The translations under genes were made by a program, and so were the position numbers. A stretch of 62,393 bases of DNA from Chitinasiproducens palmae. GTDB lineage: Bacteria; Pseudomonadota; Gammaproteobacteria; Burkholderiales; Burkholderiaceae. The stretch covers positions 1 to 62,393 of the forward strand of contig NZ_FNLO01000012.1 of assembly GCF_900095735.1 (NCBI RefSeq). Direction: 5' to 3'. The notes beneath the pieces were generated by a model. The model did not search any database. It was not told where the DNA came from and saw only the letters and a list, made by a program, of their open reading frames with translations. How positions within the stretch are numbered: the stretch's first letter is position 1; every line of letters starts with the position of its first letter. This document shows, in pieces, positions 1-8,350 of this stretch.

Positions 1-95
1 GTTCGGCAGGTTCGGCAGGTTCGGCAGGTTCGGCAGGTTCGGCAGGTTCGGCAGGTTCGGCAGGTTCGGCAGGTTCGGCAGGTTCGGCAGGTTCG
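1..95. repeat. 9-bp tandem repeat at the left window edge
   Basis: Ten perfect head-to-tail copies of GTTCGGCAG plus a partial eleventh (GTTCG). The array starts at base 1, so its true length is unknown. It lies about 55 bp upstream of the first open frame. A different 9-bp array bounds the right edge of the window. Confidence 0.97.
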
Positions 96-151
96 ATTTT
101 CCACTTGCACGGCGCGGCGCATATCACTCGACACACGGAAGACATTTCGAC

Positions 152-499
152 ATGGCCATGCCCTCGGTACAACGCGTTCTCTCGACGCGGTTGCTGTGTT
201 TCCTGACCGTGCTCGAACTGGCGGCCCTGCAGAGGCGTGGTCAGTTCCTCACCGCGATTGAACGTGCGTCGGCCATCCGCGACTGGCTGGGCCGACAACC
301 CACCGAAGCGCCCCCTTGGCTGGACACGATTCGGCTTGCGGAACGCGCAGCGTCGCTCGCCGAACGCTTAATCGTCAGCGGGGAAGCACCGGAGGACGTG
401 GCGCGTCTGCTGCACAATGCCGATATCGATTTCGGCTCGGCGGAAGTTCGTCTGCTGCATTTCCGCTGCCTGATCGAACATTATCGACAGATCGCCTGA
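152..499 (+). CDS. hypothetical protein, 115 aa
   Basis: A 115-residue soluble protein that I do not recognise. It reads as mostly helical, rich in Ala, Leu, Arg and Glu (for example LAERAASLAERL and AEVRLLHFRCLIEHYRQ), with no signal peptide or long membrane segment. A second in-frame ATG two codons downstream could also be the start; a weak purine stretch (GGAAGA) lies upstream. It is followed by crcB on the same strand after about 220 bp, so there is no strong operon argument. Coding status is inferred from protein-like composition and the absence of a better reading frame. Confidence 0.5.
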   Translation: MAMPSVQRVLSTRLLCFLTVLELAALQRRGQFLTAIERASAIRDWLGRQPTEAPPWLDTIRLAERAASLAERLIVSGEAPEDVARLLHNADIDFGSAEVRLLHFRCLIEHYRQIA

Positions 500-590
500 C
501 GCGATGTCATCAAGACCAGTCGCGGACAAGGCACGGCAAGATGCGGCAGCGGTCTGGCCCGGTCTGATCGGGTCATGTACGGTCGGGGCC

Positions 591-615
591 GGCTTGGCTT
601 GGCTTGGCTTGGCTT
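591..615. repeat. GGCTT x5 pentanucleotide repeat
   Basis: Five perfect copies of GGCTT about 105 bp upstream of crcB, in the region where its promoter would be expected. Copy-number change would alter promoter spacing; that effect is inferred. Confidence 0.9.
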
Positions 616-720
616 GGTTCGATTCGGCAACGATGCGCGGGCGAGACGACGCGCATTCGGCGGCAACCGACGGACATCGCATAGAATTCGCAGATCGTTT
701 CCGACGCGCCGTCCACCGCA

Positions 721-1113
721 ATGCAAACTCTTCCGCTCTATTTGCTCGTCTTCGTCGGGGGCGGCATCGGCAGCGCCCTGCGGCTGGCTGCCAACCGTCT
801 TTCCCTGATGTCGGTCGGTGTTGCTTTTCCGGCGGGCACGCTGTTCGTCAACGTGGTCGGCTGCGTCTGCATGGGTTTCGTCAGCAGTCTGTTCGCATTC
901 CGAGGCGAATGGTTCTCCCAAAGCACCCGACTGTTCATCACCACCGGCATCCTTGGCGGTTTCACGACGTTCTCGGCGTTTTCGCTCGACTTCTTCACGC
1001 TCTGGCAGCGAGGGGATGTTGGCGTCGCGCTGACCTATCTCGGCGCGAGCCTGCTGGTCTCGTTTGCAGGCCTTGCAGGTGGCCTCGCGTTGGCACGCTA
1101 CCTGTTCGGATAA
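721..1113 (+). CDS. crcB: fluoride exporter CrcB/Fluc
   Basis: Small inner-membrane fluoride channel of the Fluc family, which works as an antiparallel dimer to expel F- from the cytoplasm. The 130 residues contain four hydrophobic segments. The family signature GGFTTFSAFSLD is intact at about residues 79-90, holding the Phe residues of the fluoride path and the central Na+ site region, and GGGIGSALR is present near the N-terminus. Length is typical for the family. It stands alone between two hypothetical genes. I saw no convincing fluoride riboswitch in the 220 bp upstream, which instead carry a GGCTT repeat. Confidence 0.93.
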   Translation: MQTLPLYLLVFVGGGIGSALRLAANRLSLMSVGVAFPAGTLFVNVVGCVCMGFVSSLFAFRGEWFSQSTRLFITTGILGGFTTFSAFSLDFFTLWQRGDVGVALTYLGASLLVSFAGLAGGLALARYLFG

Positions 1114-1341
1114 CCCGACGCTGGTGTGCTGTGACGCGTCACAGCAACGTTGCATGATTCCGACGCTATTGCCGGTCCGCTCGCGGACTGATAACGTCTG
1201 CCGGTCTGCACGCTGCGCCGCATCCTTCCGGACATGGCAGCAGTTCGCACGTGCCGCTAGCCAAGCTGTTCCGCCGCACCTTGCCGTGCGCGCCTAGCCA
1301 TGCGTCATCGTACATTTGCCACGCTCTTTCGAGACTGGACC

Positions 1342-1566
1342 ATGAACGGTTGGACCATCGATCATTTTGGAACCTTGCGGCATGACGAGTCAGGTGCGCT
1401 CGTCATCGAAGGCTTCCGTTTCGCACATCCCGAGGAATGCGGCCTGCCACTGGTCGACGAGGCGCTGGTGGCCATCGCCGACCATCTGCGACGCTACGCG
1501 ACCCGGCTGCGCTCGGCTGCGGCGGCCGAACATCTGGAATTGATGTCCCGCTTGCAGGGGTCGTGA
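1342..1566 (+). CDS. hypothetical protein, 74 aa
   Basis: Small acidic-to-neutral protein (MNGWTIDHFGTLRHDESG at the N-terminus) of unknown function. I place the start at 1342 because a GAGACTGGA purine stretch precedes it. An upstream in-frame ATG at 1300 would add 14 residues of less protein-like sequence. There are no membrane segments or recognisable motifs. It is followed by a long non-coding stretch. The composition (paired aromatic and charged residues, a helical C-terminal half) looks like a genuine short gene. Confidence 0.5.
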   Translation: MNGWTIDHFGTLRHDESGALVIEGFRFAHPEECGLPLVDEALVAIADHLRRYATRLRSAAAAEHLELMSRLQGS

Positions 1567-1675
1567 GGCCCTAGAACGCCCGCGCACGGCATAAACGCCT
1601 GCGGGTTCCATCGGTGCCGCGCATCGACGGATGCCTCGACCCGCGTCTGATGTCCGCCGTCGCTGGAGGCCAATC

Positions 1676-1747
1676 AAGGCGACTCAAGGCATCTCAAAGC
1701 CACTTAAGGTCCCCTCAAGGCGGCCCGAGGTCGCCTTGAGTCGCCTT
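1676..1747. repeat. 15-bp perfect inverted repeat, 42-bp loop
   Basis: AAGGCGACTCAAGGC at 1676-1690 is perfectly repeated in inverse at 1733-1747. The 42-bp loop itself contains several CTCAAGG-like direct repeats. There is no T-run, so it is not a standard intrinsic terminator. Confidence 0.85.
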
Positions 1748-1963
1748 CGCAAGCCGCAAAGGTAGCCGCCATGAAGTTTTGCCGCCGCCAGATGCAGCCC
1801 GGTTCCTTGACGCTTCGGGCCGGATCAGTTCGGACAGACGACGCGCGCGTTGTTACCGCGCCCGCCGTCGGACGGGGCAGCAAGCGGTCATACGACTGCA
1901 CCGGCTGACCAGCCGGCCGCGGTTATCACCCTGATCGCCATCGCCGCTGTCGCGCCATTACCG

Positions 1964-1987
1964 CCGGTGCCGGTGCCGGTGCCGGTG
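1964..1987. repeat. CCGGTG x4 hexanucleotide repeat
   Basis: Four perfect copies of CCGGTG in non-coding DNA. Confidence 0.9.
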
Positions 1988-2235
1988 CCGCACGATCGCT
2001 TCGAATCGCGGCAGCCGGACACCGCCGAGAGGACATCGCCCGCCGCCGCTGCAACCACGCCGGCCCGGCGAGAATCGACCGACCCGCAAGCTTCGCTGGC
2101 ATGACACCCGCTGACGTGGCACTTCCACCATGCGCCCTGCGTTCGTTGCGAAGCAGTCGAGCGCGGTCAGAGCACGCTGCAACGCCAGCCAGTATCTTCC
2201 CCTTCACGCACAGCCGACCGCGTCCGCCGGCGTCC

Positions 2236-2295
2236 CATCAACCGGCATTACATCAACCGGCAGCACGTCAACTGGCAGCACGTCAACTGGCAGGC
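2236..2295. repeat. 15-bp imperfect tandem repeat x4
   Basis: Four units: CATCAACCGGCATTA, CATCAACCGGCAGCA, CGTCAACTGGCAGCA and CGTCAACTGGCAGGC. They end one base before the stop codon of the minus-strand protease gene, so they lie in its 3' untranslated region. Confidence 0.9.
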
Positions 2296-2296
2296 A

Positions 2297-4213
2297 TCAG
2301 TTTGACGGCTGTGGATTGGCCGCAAGCGTCCACCGCCCAGCGTAATCGGACACACCGACCGTCACCAGGTGCGAGCCCGCCGCGACGGCAGCGGAACCGA
2401 CCGTAAAGCCATTGCTGAAGTCGAGCGGCTGACTGCTGAGCGCAAACCGCCCGCCCGTCGTGAAATAGAGCGGTGCGATCGACCGGATCAGGCCCGGCAC
2501 TGAAGCGATATCGACACCGCGCGACGCCGATGGGCCGGCGTCCTGCAAGCCGACCTCGAGCAGGTCGTGCAGTACGGTTTCGCCAGTGATGCTGTCGATG
2601 CTCAAGCGAAGGATGCCGCCGCTCAGACCATCGTCCCCATCTTTCCATTCGAAGTACACCGGGATCGAGTAGCGGCCAGGCACGTCCTTGGCCACCTGGC
2701 TTGAACTGGGCGACCACTCCCGCTGCAGCAGGACAGGCTGGCCATTCAGCGTCGGCCATGCGGTCGACGGCGGCAGCGACAGCGTGCCATCCCCGTCCGG
2801 CACCAGATCCATCACGCTCTGGACGAATTGGCCGGTGGGGTCCATCAATACGCCAAACTGCGCGGTCGAGCCCCACGCATTCGAGAACGTCCCCTGGTAG
2901 CTCCCATTCTGCAGCGTGAGTGGCGTCAGCACGGGCTTGATTTCGGTAGAGGCGGCCACAAAGTCGCGGTGGGCCTCGAGGAATGACGAATAACCCGGAA
3001 TGGCATTCGCATTCAGGTAGCGTTGTACCTGCGTTTGCGTTTGCTTCGGTTGGATCTCGGTCAGCCCCTGCGCCGGGAAATAGACTGTGAGTCCAGTCGC
3101 GTCGCCGTGTCCTGCACCGTTGCGCTTGTAGATCACCGCGTTGGACAGCGCGGTTTGCAACGCGGCGCCCGCCGTCCCGCTTGTCGCGTATGGACTTGCC
3201 ACGAGTTGCCCAAGGTCGAACAATTCATACTGGAACGGAAGCGGCAAGCGGCTGCTTTGGAACCTGTCCGCATCGTTGCGCGCGGCGAGCAGCGGCGACC
3301 ATCCGGACACGCCTTCGCTGGCGATCTGCTGACGCCACTGCTCGGCAACCGTCGACAGACTGGTCGTGATGGGTCCGATCTTGGTCAAGTCGACGAGCGA
3401 CGCGGTCAGCAGGTTGTTGTCGTTGCCGTGGCTGTTCTGCGCGTAGTAACCATCGATGATCGTCTTGCCGAAGGTTGCGCCGTCCTGCGACGGGTTGGCG
3501 GTCAGCGCATTGATCAACGAGGTGTATTCCCAACCCTCTCCCGGCTCGATATCCTGCGAGGCGAGCAGATAATGGCCGTACGGCACGAGTGCCGCGGCCA
3601 CTTCCACGCTCGCCATCAGGCACGCGTCGAATCCGATCAGCTCGAACTGGACATTTGTCGCGGCATGGGCCGACTTCATCGCATCGACCAATTGGATGCC
3701 GGTGATGTGGTTGCCGGTATTCTCATCGGCACCAAAGCCCCAGATCGGCCCACCGCCGTGGTCCCACAACACCAACATGTACTGGTCGGCCGGATAGGTT
3801 TGGACACCCCAGGTGATGAAATCGACCAGCGTGGCCGGCAGCCCCATGTCGGTGGCGCCCAGATCCTGGATGGTCTGCAACTGCTTGTCCTTCAACTGCG
3901 AGCGCATCGTGCGTTGGAAACCGGCTGACTCCGAGCCGCCGGTTTGAAGCAGCACCTGCACGTCCGAACTGCCGGCCGCCTGCTTCATTTGCGCGATATT
4001 GAGCGTTGCTGCTTCGCCCCTCGTTTCGAGATCGGACGCCACCATGTAGACCAGCAGCGTGGTCTTCGCTTGTGAACCGGGCGTCGGGGTCGGGCTTGGC
4101 TTCGAGGATACATCCGACGATCCGCCGCAGGCGCTCAGGCCGAGCAAGGGCAATGCCGCGACGGCGCCGAGGGCGGCCCGCCGCTTGGGCGAGAAAACGA
4201 CTTTTCGAGACAC
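2297..4213 (-). CDS. clostripain-like (C11) lipoprotein protease
   Basis: Predicted cysteine peptidase of family C11 (clostripain), 638 residues. The catalytic pair is visible: His152 in LWDHGGG and Cys198 in GFDACLMA. The N-terminus is a lipoprotein signal: a basic SPKRR stretch, a hydrophobic run, then the lipobox LSAC with lipidated Cys29. A Ser/Pro/Thr linker follows, so the enzyme should be tethered in the cell envelope. I choose the GTG at 4213 because AAGGA sits 8 bases upstream and it gives a normal signal peptide; the frame stays open to an ATG at 4357, which would bury the signal 48 residues in. C-terminal to the protease domain is a beta-rich region of unknown role. Substrate is unknown. 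The gene stands alone. Confidence 0.87.
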   Translation of the reverse strand: MSRKVVFSPKRRAALGAVAALPLLGLSACGGSSDVSSKPSPTPTPGSQAKTTLLVYMVASDLETRGEAATLNIAQMKQAAGSSDVQVLLQTGGSESAGFQRTMRSQLKDKQLQTIQDLGATDMGLPATLVDFITWGVQTYPADQYMLVLWDHGGGPIWGFGADENTGNHITGIQLVDAMKSAHAATNVQFELIGFDACLMASVEVAAALVPYGHYLLASQDIEPGEGWEYTSLINALTANPSQDGATFGKTIIDGYYAQNSHGNDNNLLTASLVDLTKIGPITTSLSTVAEQWRQQIASEGVSGWSPLLAARNDADRFQSSRLPLPFQYELFDLGQLVASPYATSGTAGAALQTALSNAVIYKRNGAGHGDATGLTVYFPAQGLTEIQPKQTQTQVQRYLNANAIPGYSSFLEAHRDFVAASTEIKPVLTPLTLQNGSYQGTFSNAWGSTAQFGVLMDPTGQFVQSVMDLVPDGDGTLSLPPSTAWPTLNGQPVLLQREWSPSSSQVAKDVPGRYSIPVYFEWKDGDDGLSGGILRLSIDSITGETVLHDLLEVGLQDAGPSASRGVDIASVPGLIRSIAPLYFTTGGRFALSSQPLDFSNGFTVGSAAVAAGSHLVTVGVSDYAGRWTLAANPQPSN

Positions 4214-5012
4214 GTTGGCAATCCTTGTAATGGTTGTTCGTCTGCCGCCGGCGCGCGCCATCGGACGGATGAAGTGGTTGAGCCAATCTGCACCTTGGCA
4301 GACGAGCGACTGCATTGTCCTGTAGAAAAACGCGTGCTGCAATCCGGCATTCTCCATAGGCCTTCAGGCTGGATCGACGGCATGCCACATCGCCAGGACT
4401 ACGCGTGGCGCGGCAAGTGAGCGCCCCTTCCGAACGCGCACCCGCAGCCGAACGCAAAGTCGCGGCAGGCCGCTGGATGAACGCAACGGTGCGCCTGATG
4501 GTCATGATGGTCACGGGCGTTGGCCGGCCCACGCCTGGCCGTCCCGCGCCGGTTGCATGAGGCTGCGTACATCGCGCTCCAACTGCCACGGCCAGCCACG
4601 ACTGCCCCGCCCTGGTTGATTACCGCCCCGGCCTGCTCCGGCCCCTTCCCGCGTATTCCGTTACGCCGACGTGCAACCGTTCGGCCGTGCCAGACCCGGT
4701 GAACGCGAACTGGTCCATGTGTGGAACGCGCTAGCGTCGCGTGCAACCGACGACGTGTCCCAATCGCCGGGTCGGCATTGCGCTCTGTCCGCGCGTCGCG
4801 CACCATGTCTGGAACGCTGCCGAAAGCAATGACGTTGCAGGTGTGTACGCTGGTCGTTTCGTCGCCTCGGCAATTGTCGAGGCGCACGCCATCATGCTCT
4901 TTCGAATGACCCGACGCTGTCGTGCCAGCGGCAGCAAGCGCGTCTCCGTGCTCGCCACGACGCACTGAGACGCCCTGTCCGTTCAGCCCTTCTCCGGCCT
5001 CAATCGCCATAG
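4214..5012. other. gene-free stretch
   Basis: About 800 bp with overlapping open frames on both strands. All are Arg/Ala/Pro-rich and without motifs, as expected by chance in GC-rich DNA. No repeat or regulatory site stands out. Confidence 0.5.
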
Positions 5013-5456
5013 ATGAACACCGATACGATCATCCGTCCAATGAATGCCGACGATTACGATGCGGTGTTCACCCTGCTACGTCAACTGCCCGGTGTCGCAT
5101 TGCGCAGTGCCGATACGCCCGACGCCTTTCGGCGCTACCTCGAGCGCAACCCTGGACTTAGTCTCGTTGCACTGCGCAATGGCAGGCTCGCAGGATGTTT
5201 GATGGCCGGCCACGATGGCCGACGTGGCTACTTGCAACACCTGGCCGTCGATCCCGCTCAGCAACGGGCCGGACTCGGCAGCGCACTGGTCGCGCAATGC
5301 GTCGCCTCGCTGCAAGCGCTCGACATCGTGAAGTGCCACGTCGACGTGTTCAAGGAAAATGCGGCCGGGGCCGCCTTTTGGAACCGACATGGTTGGATGC
5401 AGCGGCACGATATCGACCGCTATTCCTTTATCAGCAATGACGATCGTAATGCCTAG
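5013..5456 (+). CDS. GNAT family N-acetyltransferase
   Basis: Acetyl-CoA-dependent N-acyltransferase of the GNAT superfamily, 147 residues, the usual single-domain length. The acetyl-CoA pyrophosphate loop (motif A) is seen at about residues 80-92 as DPAQQRAGLGSAL, preceded by the beta-4 strand YLQHLAV. A C-terminal DVFKENAAGAAFWNRHGW segment matches motif B, where a bulky residue and Asn line the active site. The acceptor cannot be predicted; the nearest general types are the RimI-like and small-molecule acetyltransferases. No clear ribosome binding site is visible and it has no operon partner. Confidence 0.85.
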   Translation: MNTDTIIRPMNADDYDAVFTLLRQLPGVALRSADTPDAFRRYLERNPGLSLVALRNGRLAGCLMAGHDGRRGYLQHLAVDPAQQRAGLGSALVAQCVASLQALDIVKCHVDVFKENAAGAAFWNRHGWMQRHDIDRYSFISNDDRNA

Positions 5457-5666
5457 CCCAGCATTGCGTTGAGGGATGGACCGGCGCGCTGATGACCGGC
5501 CGCGTCGCCGTGCAGTGTTATCCCGGCCGCTGGCACGCATCCGCGCCAAGACAAGGCCCTGCCACGCAGGTAACGAATCTTCAAAGAAAAGTACGTTGCT
5601 CGCGGACAGGGTTCACAGCGCGCCGCATTGGTCAATTAGTGCAAAGTGGCAGAATGCCGCCAGCCG

Positions 5667-5798
5667 CATTGGCATTGGCATTGGCATTGGCATTGGCATT
5701 GGCATTGGCATTGGCATTGGCACTGGCACTGGCACTGGCACTGGCACTGGCACTGGCACTGGCACTGGCACTGGCACTGGCACTGGCACTGGCACTGG
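5667..5798. repeat. compound hexanucleotide array (CATTGG)9(CACTGG)13
   Basis: Nine perfect CATTGG copies (5667-5720) run directly into thirteen perfect CACTGG copies (5721-5798). Because the unit is a multiple of three and stop-free, all six frames are open through it, giving Ala-Leu, Gly-Ile/Gly-Thr and His-Trp dipeptide repeats on one strand and Pro-Met/Pro-Val, Ala-Asn/Ala-Ser and Cys-Gln on the other. I regard it as non-coding. Confidence 0.97.
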
Positions 5799-6082
5799 CA
5801 GCGCCGATCGCACGACCGACGCCGGACGCGATGCGCGACGCATGGCAGTCGCGCAGCCACGCTGCTGGGTGGTTGGCAGCGCGGCCACAGCGCTTGAACG
5901 TCGCGTTCCGCCACACGCATTTGCGTGGCGCGGGCGCTCGCGAGGCTGCCGATCGTCCAGCGCTGCATGCACATGGCCGGCAGCGAACCGCGCGTTGCAG
6001 CCTCCCTCCGACGCGCCTTGCCGTTGCCCGTTGCCCCATGCCGATGCGGATACTGATGCTCAACGGCGATGCCCATCCACGC

Positions 6083-6147
6083 GCTCAGTGCCGACGCTCA
6101 GTGCCGACGCTTAGTGCCGACGCTCAGTGCCGACGCTCAGTGCCGAT
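6083..6147. repeat. 13-bp tandem repeat x5
   Basis: Five copies of GCTCAGTGCCGAC, the third with TTAG in place of TCAG and the fifth ending in T. The 13-bp period is not a multiple of three, so it breaks any reading frame and supports this DNA being non-coding. Confidence 0.95.
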
Positions 6148-6793
6148 GCCTCGCGCCAATGTCTTGCTACGCATCGCTGCGGTGCTGCTGTAAGCGTCAC
6201 GCCTCGTCGCGGATCGACGATGCGAGGCGACGCGGCGCTGTCATCCGTTCGGTCCGTTCGGTTCGTTCGATTTCGTTTGATGCAAACCGACACGATGGAC
6301 GTGCACAGCAAGTAAACCCACTGGCGGACCGGTCGCGCAGCGGCCCAGCGAAATGCGCGTGACGTTCGTCACCGCGTGCATCCTCGCTCGCGAAAACCAC
6401 AAAATCGTCGACGGCGAATTGGCACCCGTACACCCTGTGCCGGTGCAACGAATTTGCACCGGCTACTCCTGCCAGAACGATCCGATTCAGGCAGTGGCCA
6501 ACCCGCCGGACGAAATCGTTGGCAACGTGGGCAAAACGCGACCGCGACGCGTCCATGTCTCGGCGTCGAACAAAGCATAAGGCGCCGGCCCGCCGCCTCA
6601 CCCTTCGCATCGTCGACAGACCGACCTACTCGGTTTCTTGTTTCGCAACAAGCGATTCGCAGCCGACTTCATACCTTCCTGCGTTTTATCGGCGCCCTGT
6701 CATCGGCATCACACAGACCGATGCATAGAATCCGTGCCGTTGCGGGCGAGAAGCAGACATCGCTTCGTGGCGTTCTGATATTGGAGAAAGTTC

Positions 6794-7954
6794 TTGAACA
6801 AGAAAATCATCGTCGGGGTTGTGTGTGCGGGGGCGGTCTCCGCAGCACATGCACAGAGCAGCGTCACGCTGTATGGCTTGATCGACGCTGGCGTGAGTTA
6901 CGTCAGCCAGACGAAGAACAGCAGTGGGGGCAGCAGCCACGCATTCCAGTACGGCGACGGCGTTGCATCCGGCAGCCGCTGGGGCCTGCGCGGCACGGAA
7001 GATCTGGGCGCTGGCCTGTCGGCGCTCTTCGTTCTCGAGAACGGCTTCAACAGCGGCAACGGTACCGCCGGCCAAGGCGGCGCGATGTTCGGTCGGCAGG
7101 CCTTCGTCGGTCTCTCGCAGAAGGGCATCGGTACGCTGACGTTCGGTCGCCAATACTCGATGAGCACCGATATTCTGGGCGCCGGCTATTCGACCGGTGC
7201 GAACACGCCGGCCGGCAACTACGCGTATCACGTCAACGACGTGGACCAATTGACGTCCAGCCGCATCAACAACGCGATCAAGTTCGTCAGCGCCAACTTC
7301 AGCGGCTTCAGCTTCGGCGGTCTCTACGGCTTCTCGAACCAGGCCGGCGCGTTCGCCGGCGCCCCGGCATTGGGGTCGACCGCGGGATCCTCGCGCACCT
7401 ACAGCCTCGGTGCGCAATATGCATACGGCCCGTTCAACGTCGGCGCCGCTTACACCGACATTCGTTACCCGGGGCAAGCCAGCCCGAGCTTCTCCACGTC
7501 GCTCGCGAATGCCTCGACCGGCACGGTGCGCGACCTGCGTACCTTCGGTGTCGGCGGTCGTTACAGCATCGGACCGGCAACCCTCTGGGCGCTGTGGACC
7601 AATACCCGCTTCGAGCCGCTGACCGGCGCCTCGACCACGTACAACGCCTTCGAAGGCGGCGGCAAGTATGCATTGACGGCGGCTCTCTCGGCCGGCCTGG
7701 GCTACACCTATTCGCGCGCCTCCGGCTCGTTCGGCGGCCACTGGAATCAGTTCAACGCGGCCGTGGATTACGCATTCAGCAAGCGCACCGACGTCTACCT
7801 GCTTGGTGTCTATCAACGCGCATCGGGCACCTTGCCGAACGGCGATGCACTGCAGGCGCAGATCGGCAGTTCCGCGTCCAGCTTCTTCCAGCCGTCGGGT
7901 ACGGGATCGCAGAACCAGGTCGCCGTGCGGGTTGGCGTACGTCACAAGTTCTGA
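6794..7954 (+). CDS. Gram-negative general porin (OmpC/Porin_4 type)
   Basis: Outer-membrane beta-barrel porin, 386 residues, of the Burkholderia/Neisseria general porin family, forming trimers for passive uptake of small hydrophilic solutes. A signal peptide (MNKKIIVGVVCAGAVSAAHA) is followed by the typical mature start QSSVTLYGLIDAGVSYV. Alternating beta-strand sequence and the terminal HKF, with the C-terminal Phe read by the BAM complex, complete the picture. The start is TTG, preceded by GGAGAAAG; no ATG fits the signal peptide. Downstream lies a 16-bp GC-rich hairpin. An OmpR-EnvZ pair 6 kb away could control it, as in other bacteria, but no binding site was identified. Confidence 0.93.
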   Translation: MNKKIIVGVVCAGAVSAAHAQSSVTLYGLIDAGVSYVSQTKNSSGGSSHAFQYGDGVASGSRWGLRGTEDLGAGLSALFVLENGFNSGNGTAGQGGAMFGRQAFVGLSQKGIGTLTFGRQYSMSTDILGAGYSTGANTPAGNYAYHVNDVDQLTSSRINNAIKFVSANFSGFSFGGLYGFSNQAGAFAGAPALGSTAGSSRTYSLGAQYAYGPFNVGAAYTDIRYPGQASPSFSTSLANASTGTVRDLRTFGVGGRYSIGPATLWALWTNTRFEPLTGASTTYNAFEGGGKYALTAALSAGLGYTYSRASGSFGGHWNQFNAAVDYAFSKRTDVYLLGVYQRASGTLPNGDALQAQIGSSASSFFQPSGTGSQNQVAVRVGVRHKF

Positions 7955-8350
7955 CGGATACGGACGGCGTCACCGCGGCGCAAGCCGCGGTGACGCCGTG
8001 GCATACCGTTGCGCGCCGAACCTTCGCACAGACGCTGCCCCTGCCTTGCCCACACCTCGCACGGGTTTCGCGCCACGCGATCGTTGGCGTCGCGCCGCCG
8101 GCGCCGCACCCGGACGAATGGCGGAATGCGAATGCTGGAACGCAAGCACCGGCGAGCGCCGAGATCAACGGCTCTAACGGCTGCACTCGGCATCGCCAGT
8201 ACCGCCGCCGCGGTGCCGCGCATCAGCGTTGTGCGCAGTGCTGCCTGCCGGTGTCGCCACGTCAGCGGCTTTCGGCAGCATTCGAATGGACGCAGCCACC
8301 TGCCCGATAGCATCGGCTGTCGCCGACAGCCGGCACGACGTGCCGTCGCT
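7955..8350. other. intergenic region between porin and SRAP gene
   Basis: About 400 bp between convergent genes. The porin-side hairpin lies at 7964-7999. I see no gene in the rest. Confidence 0.6.
7964..7999 (+). terminator. 16-bp perfect hairpin with GCAA tetraloop after the porin
   Basis: A perfect 16-bp stem (ACGGCGTCACCGCGGC and its complement) closed by a GCAA GNRA tetraloop begins 9 bp after the porin stop codon. There is no T-tract, so it may stabilise the mRNA 3' end or act in Rho-assisted termination rather than being a classical intrinsic terminator. Confidence 0.7.

Larger units (their letters stand above)
1567..2296. other. gene-free stretch with repeats
   Basis: No convincing coding sequence. 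It holds a 15-bp inverted repeat (1676-1747), a CCGGTG x4 hexamer array (1964-1987) and a 15-bp tandem repeat (2236-2295) that runs up to the 3' end of the next gene. Confidence 0.6.
5457..6793. other. 1.3-kb gene-free, repeat-rich stretch upstream of the porin
   Basis: No recognisable gene. It contains the 22-unit CATTGG/CACTGG hexamer array, a 13-bp x5 array and runs of GTTCG-like repeats at about 6244-6275. The open frames crossing it exist because the hexamer array encodes no stop in any frame. The 3' part must hold the porin promoter, which I could not place with confidence. Confidence 0.6.

Noticed and set aside
1-95. CRISPR array
   Set aside because: The units are contiguous without spacers, as in every other array in the window; no cas genes.
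500-720. Fluoride riboswitch upstream of crcB
   Set aside because: I could not find the conserved pseudoknot and GG...UUCC-type elements; the segment is a simple repeat.
5476-6193. Open frames across the hexamer array encoding dipeptide repeats
   Set aside because: The array has no stop in any frame; the flanks are not protein-like and a 13-bp repeat follows.
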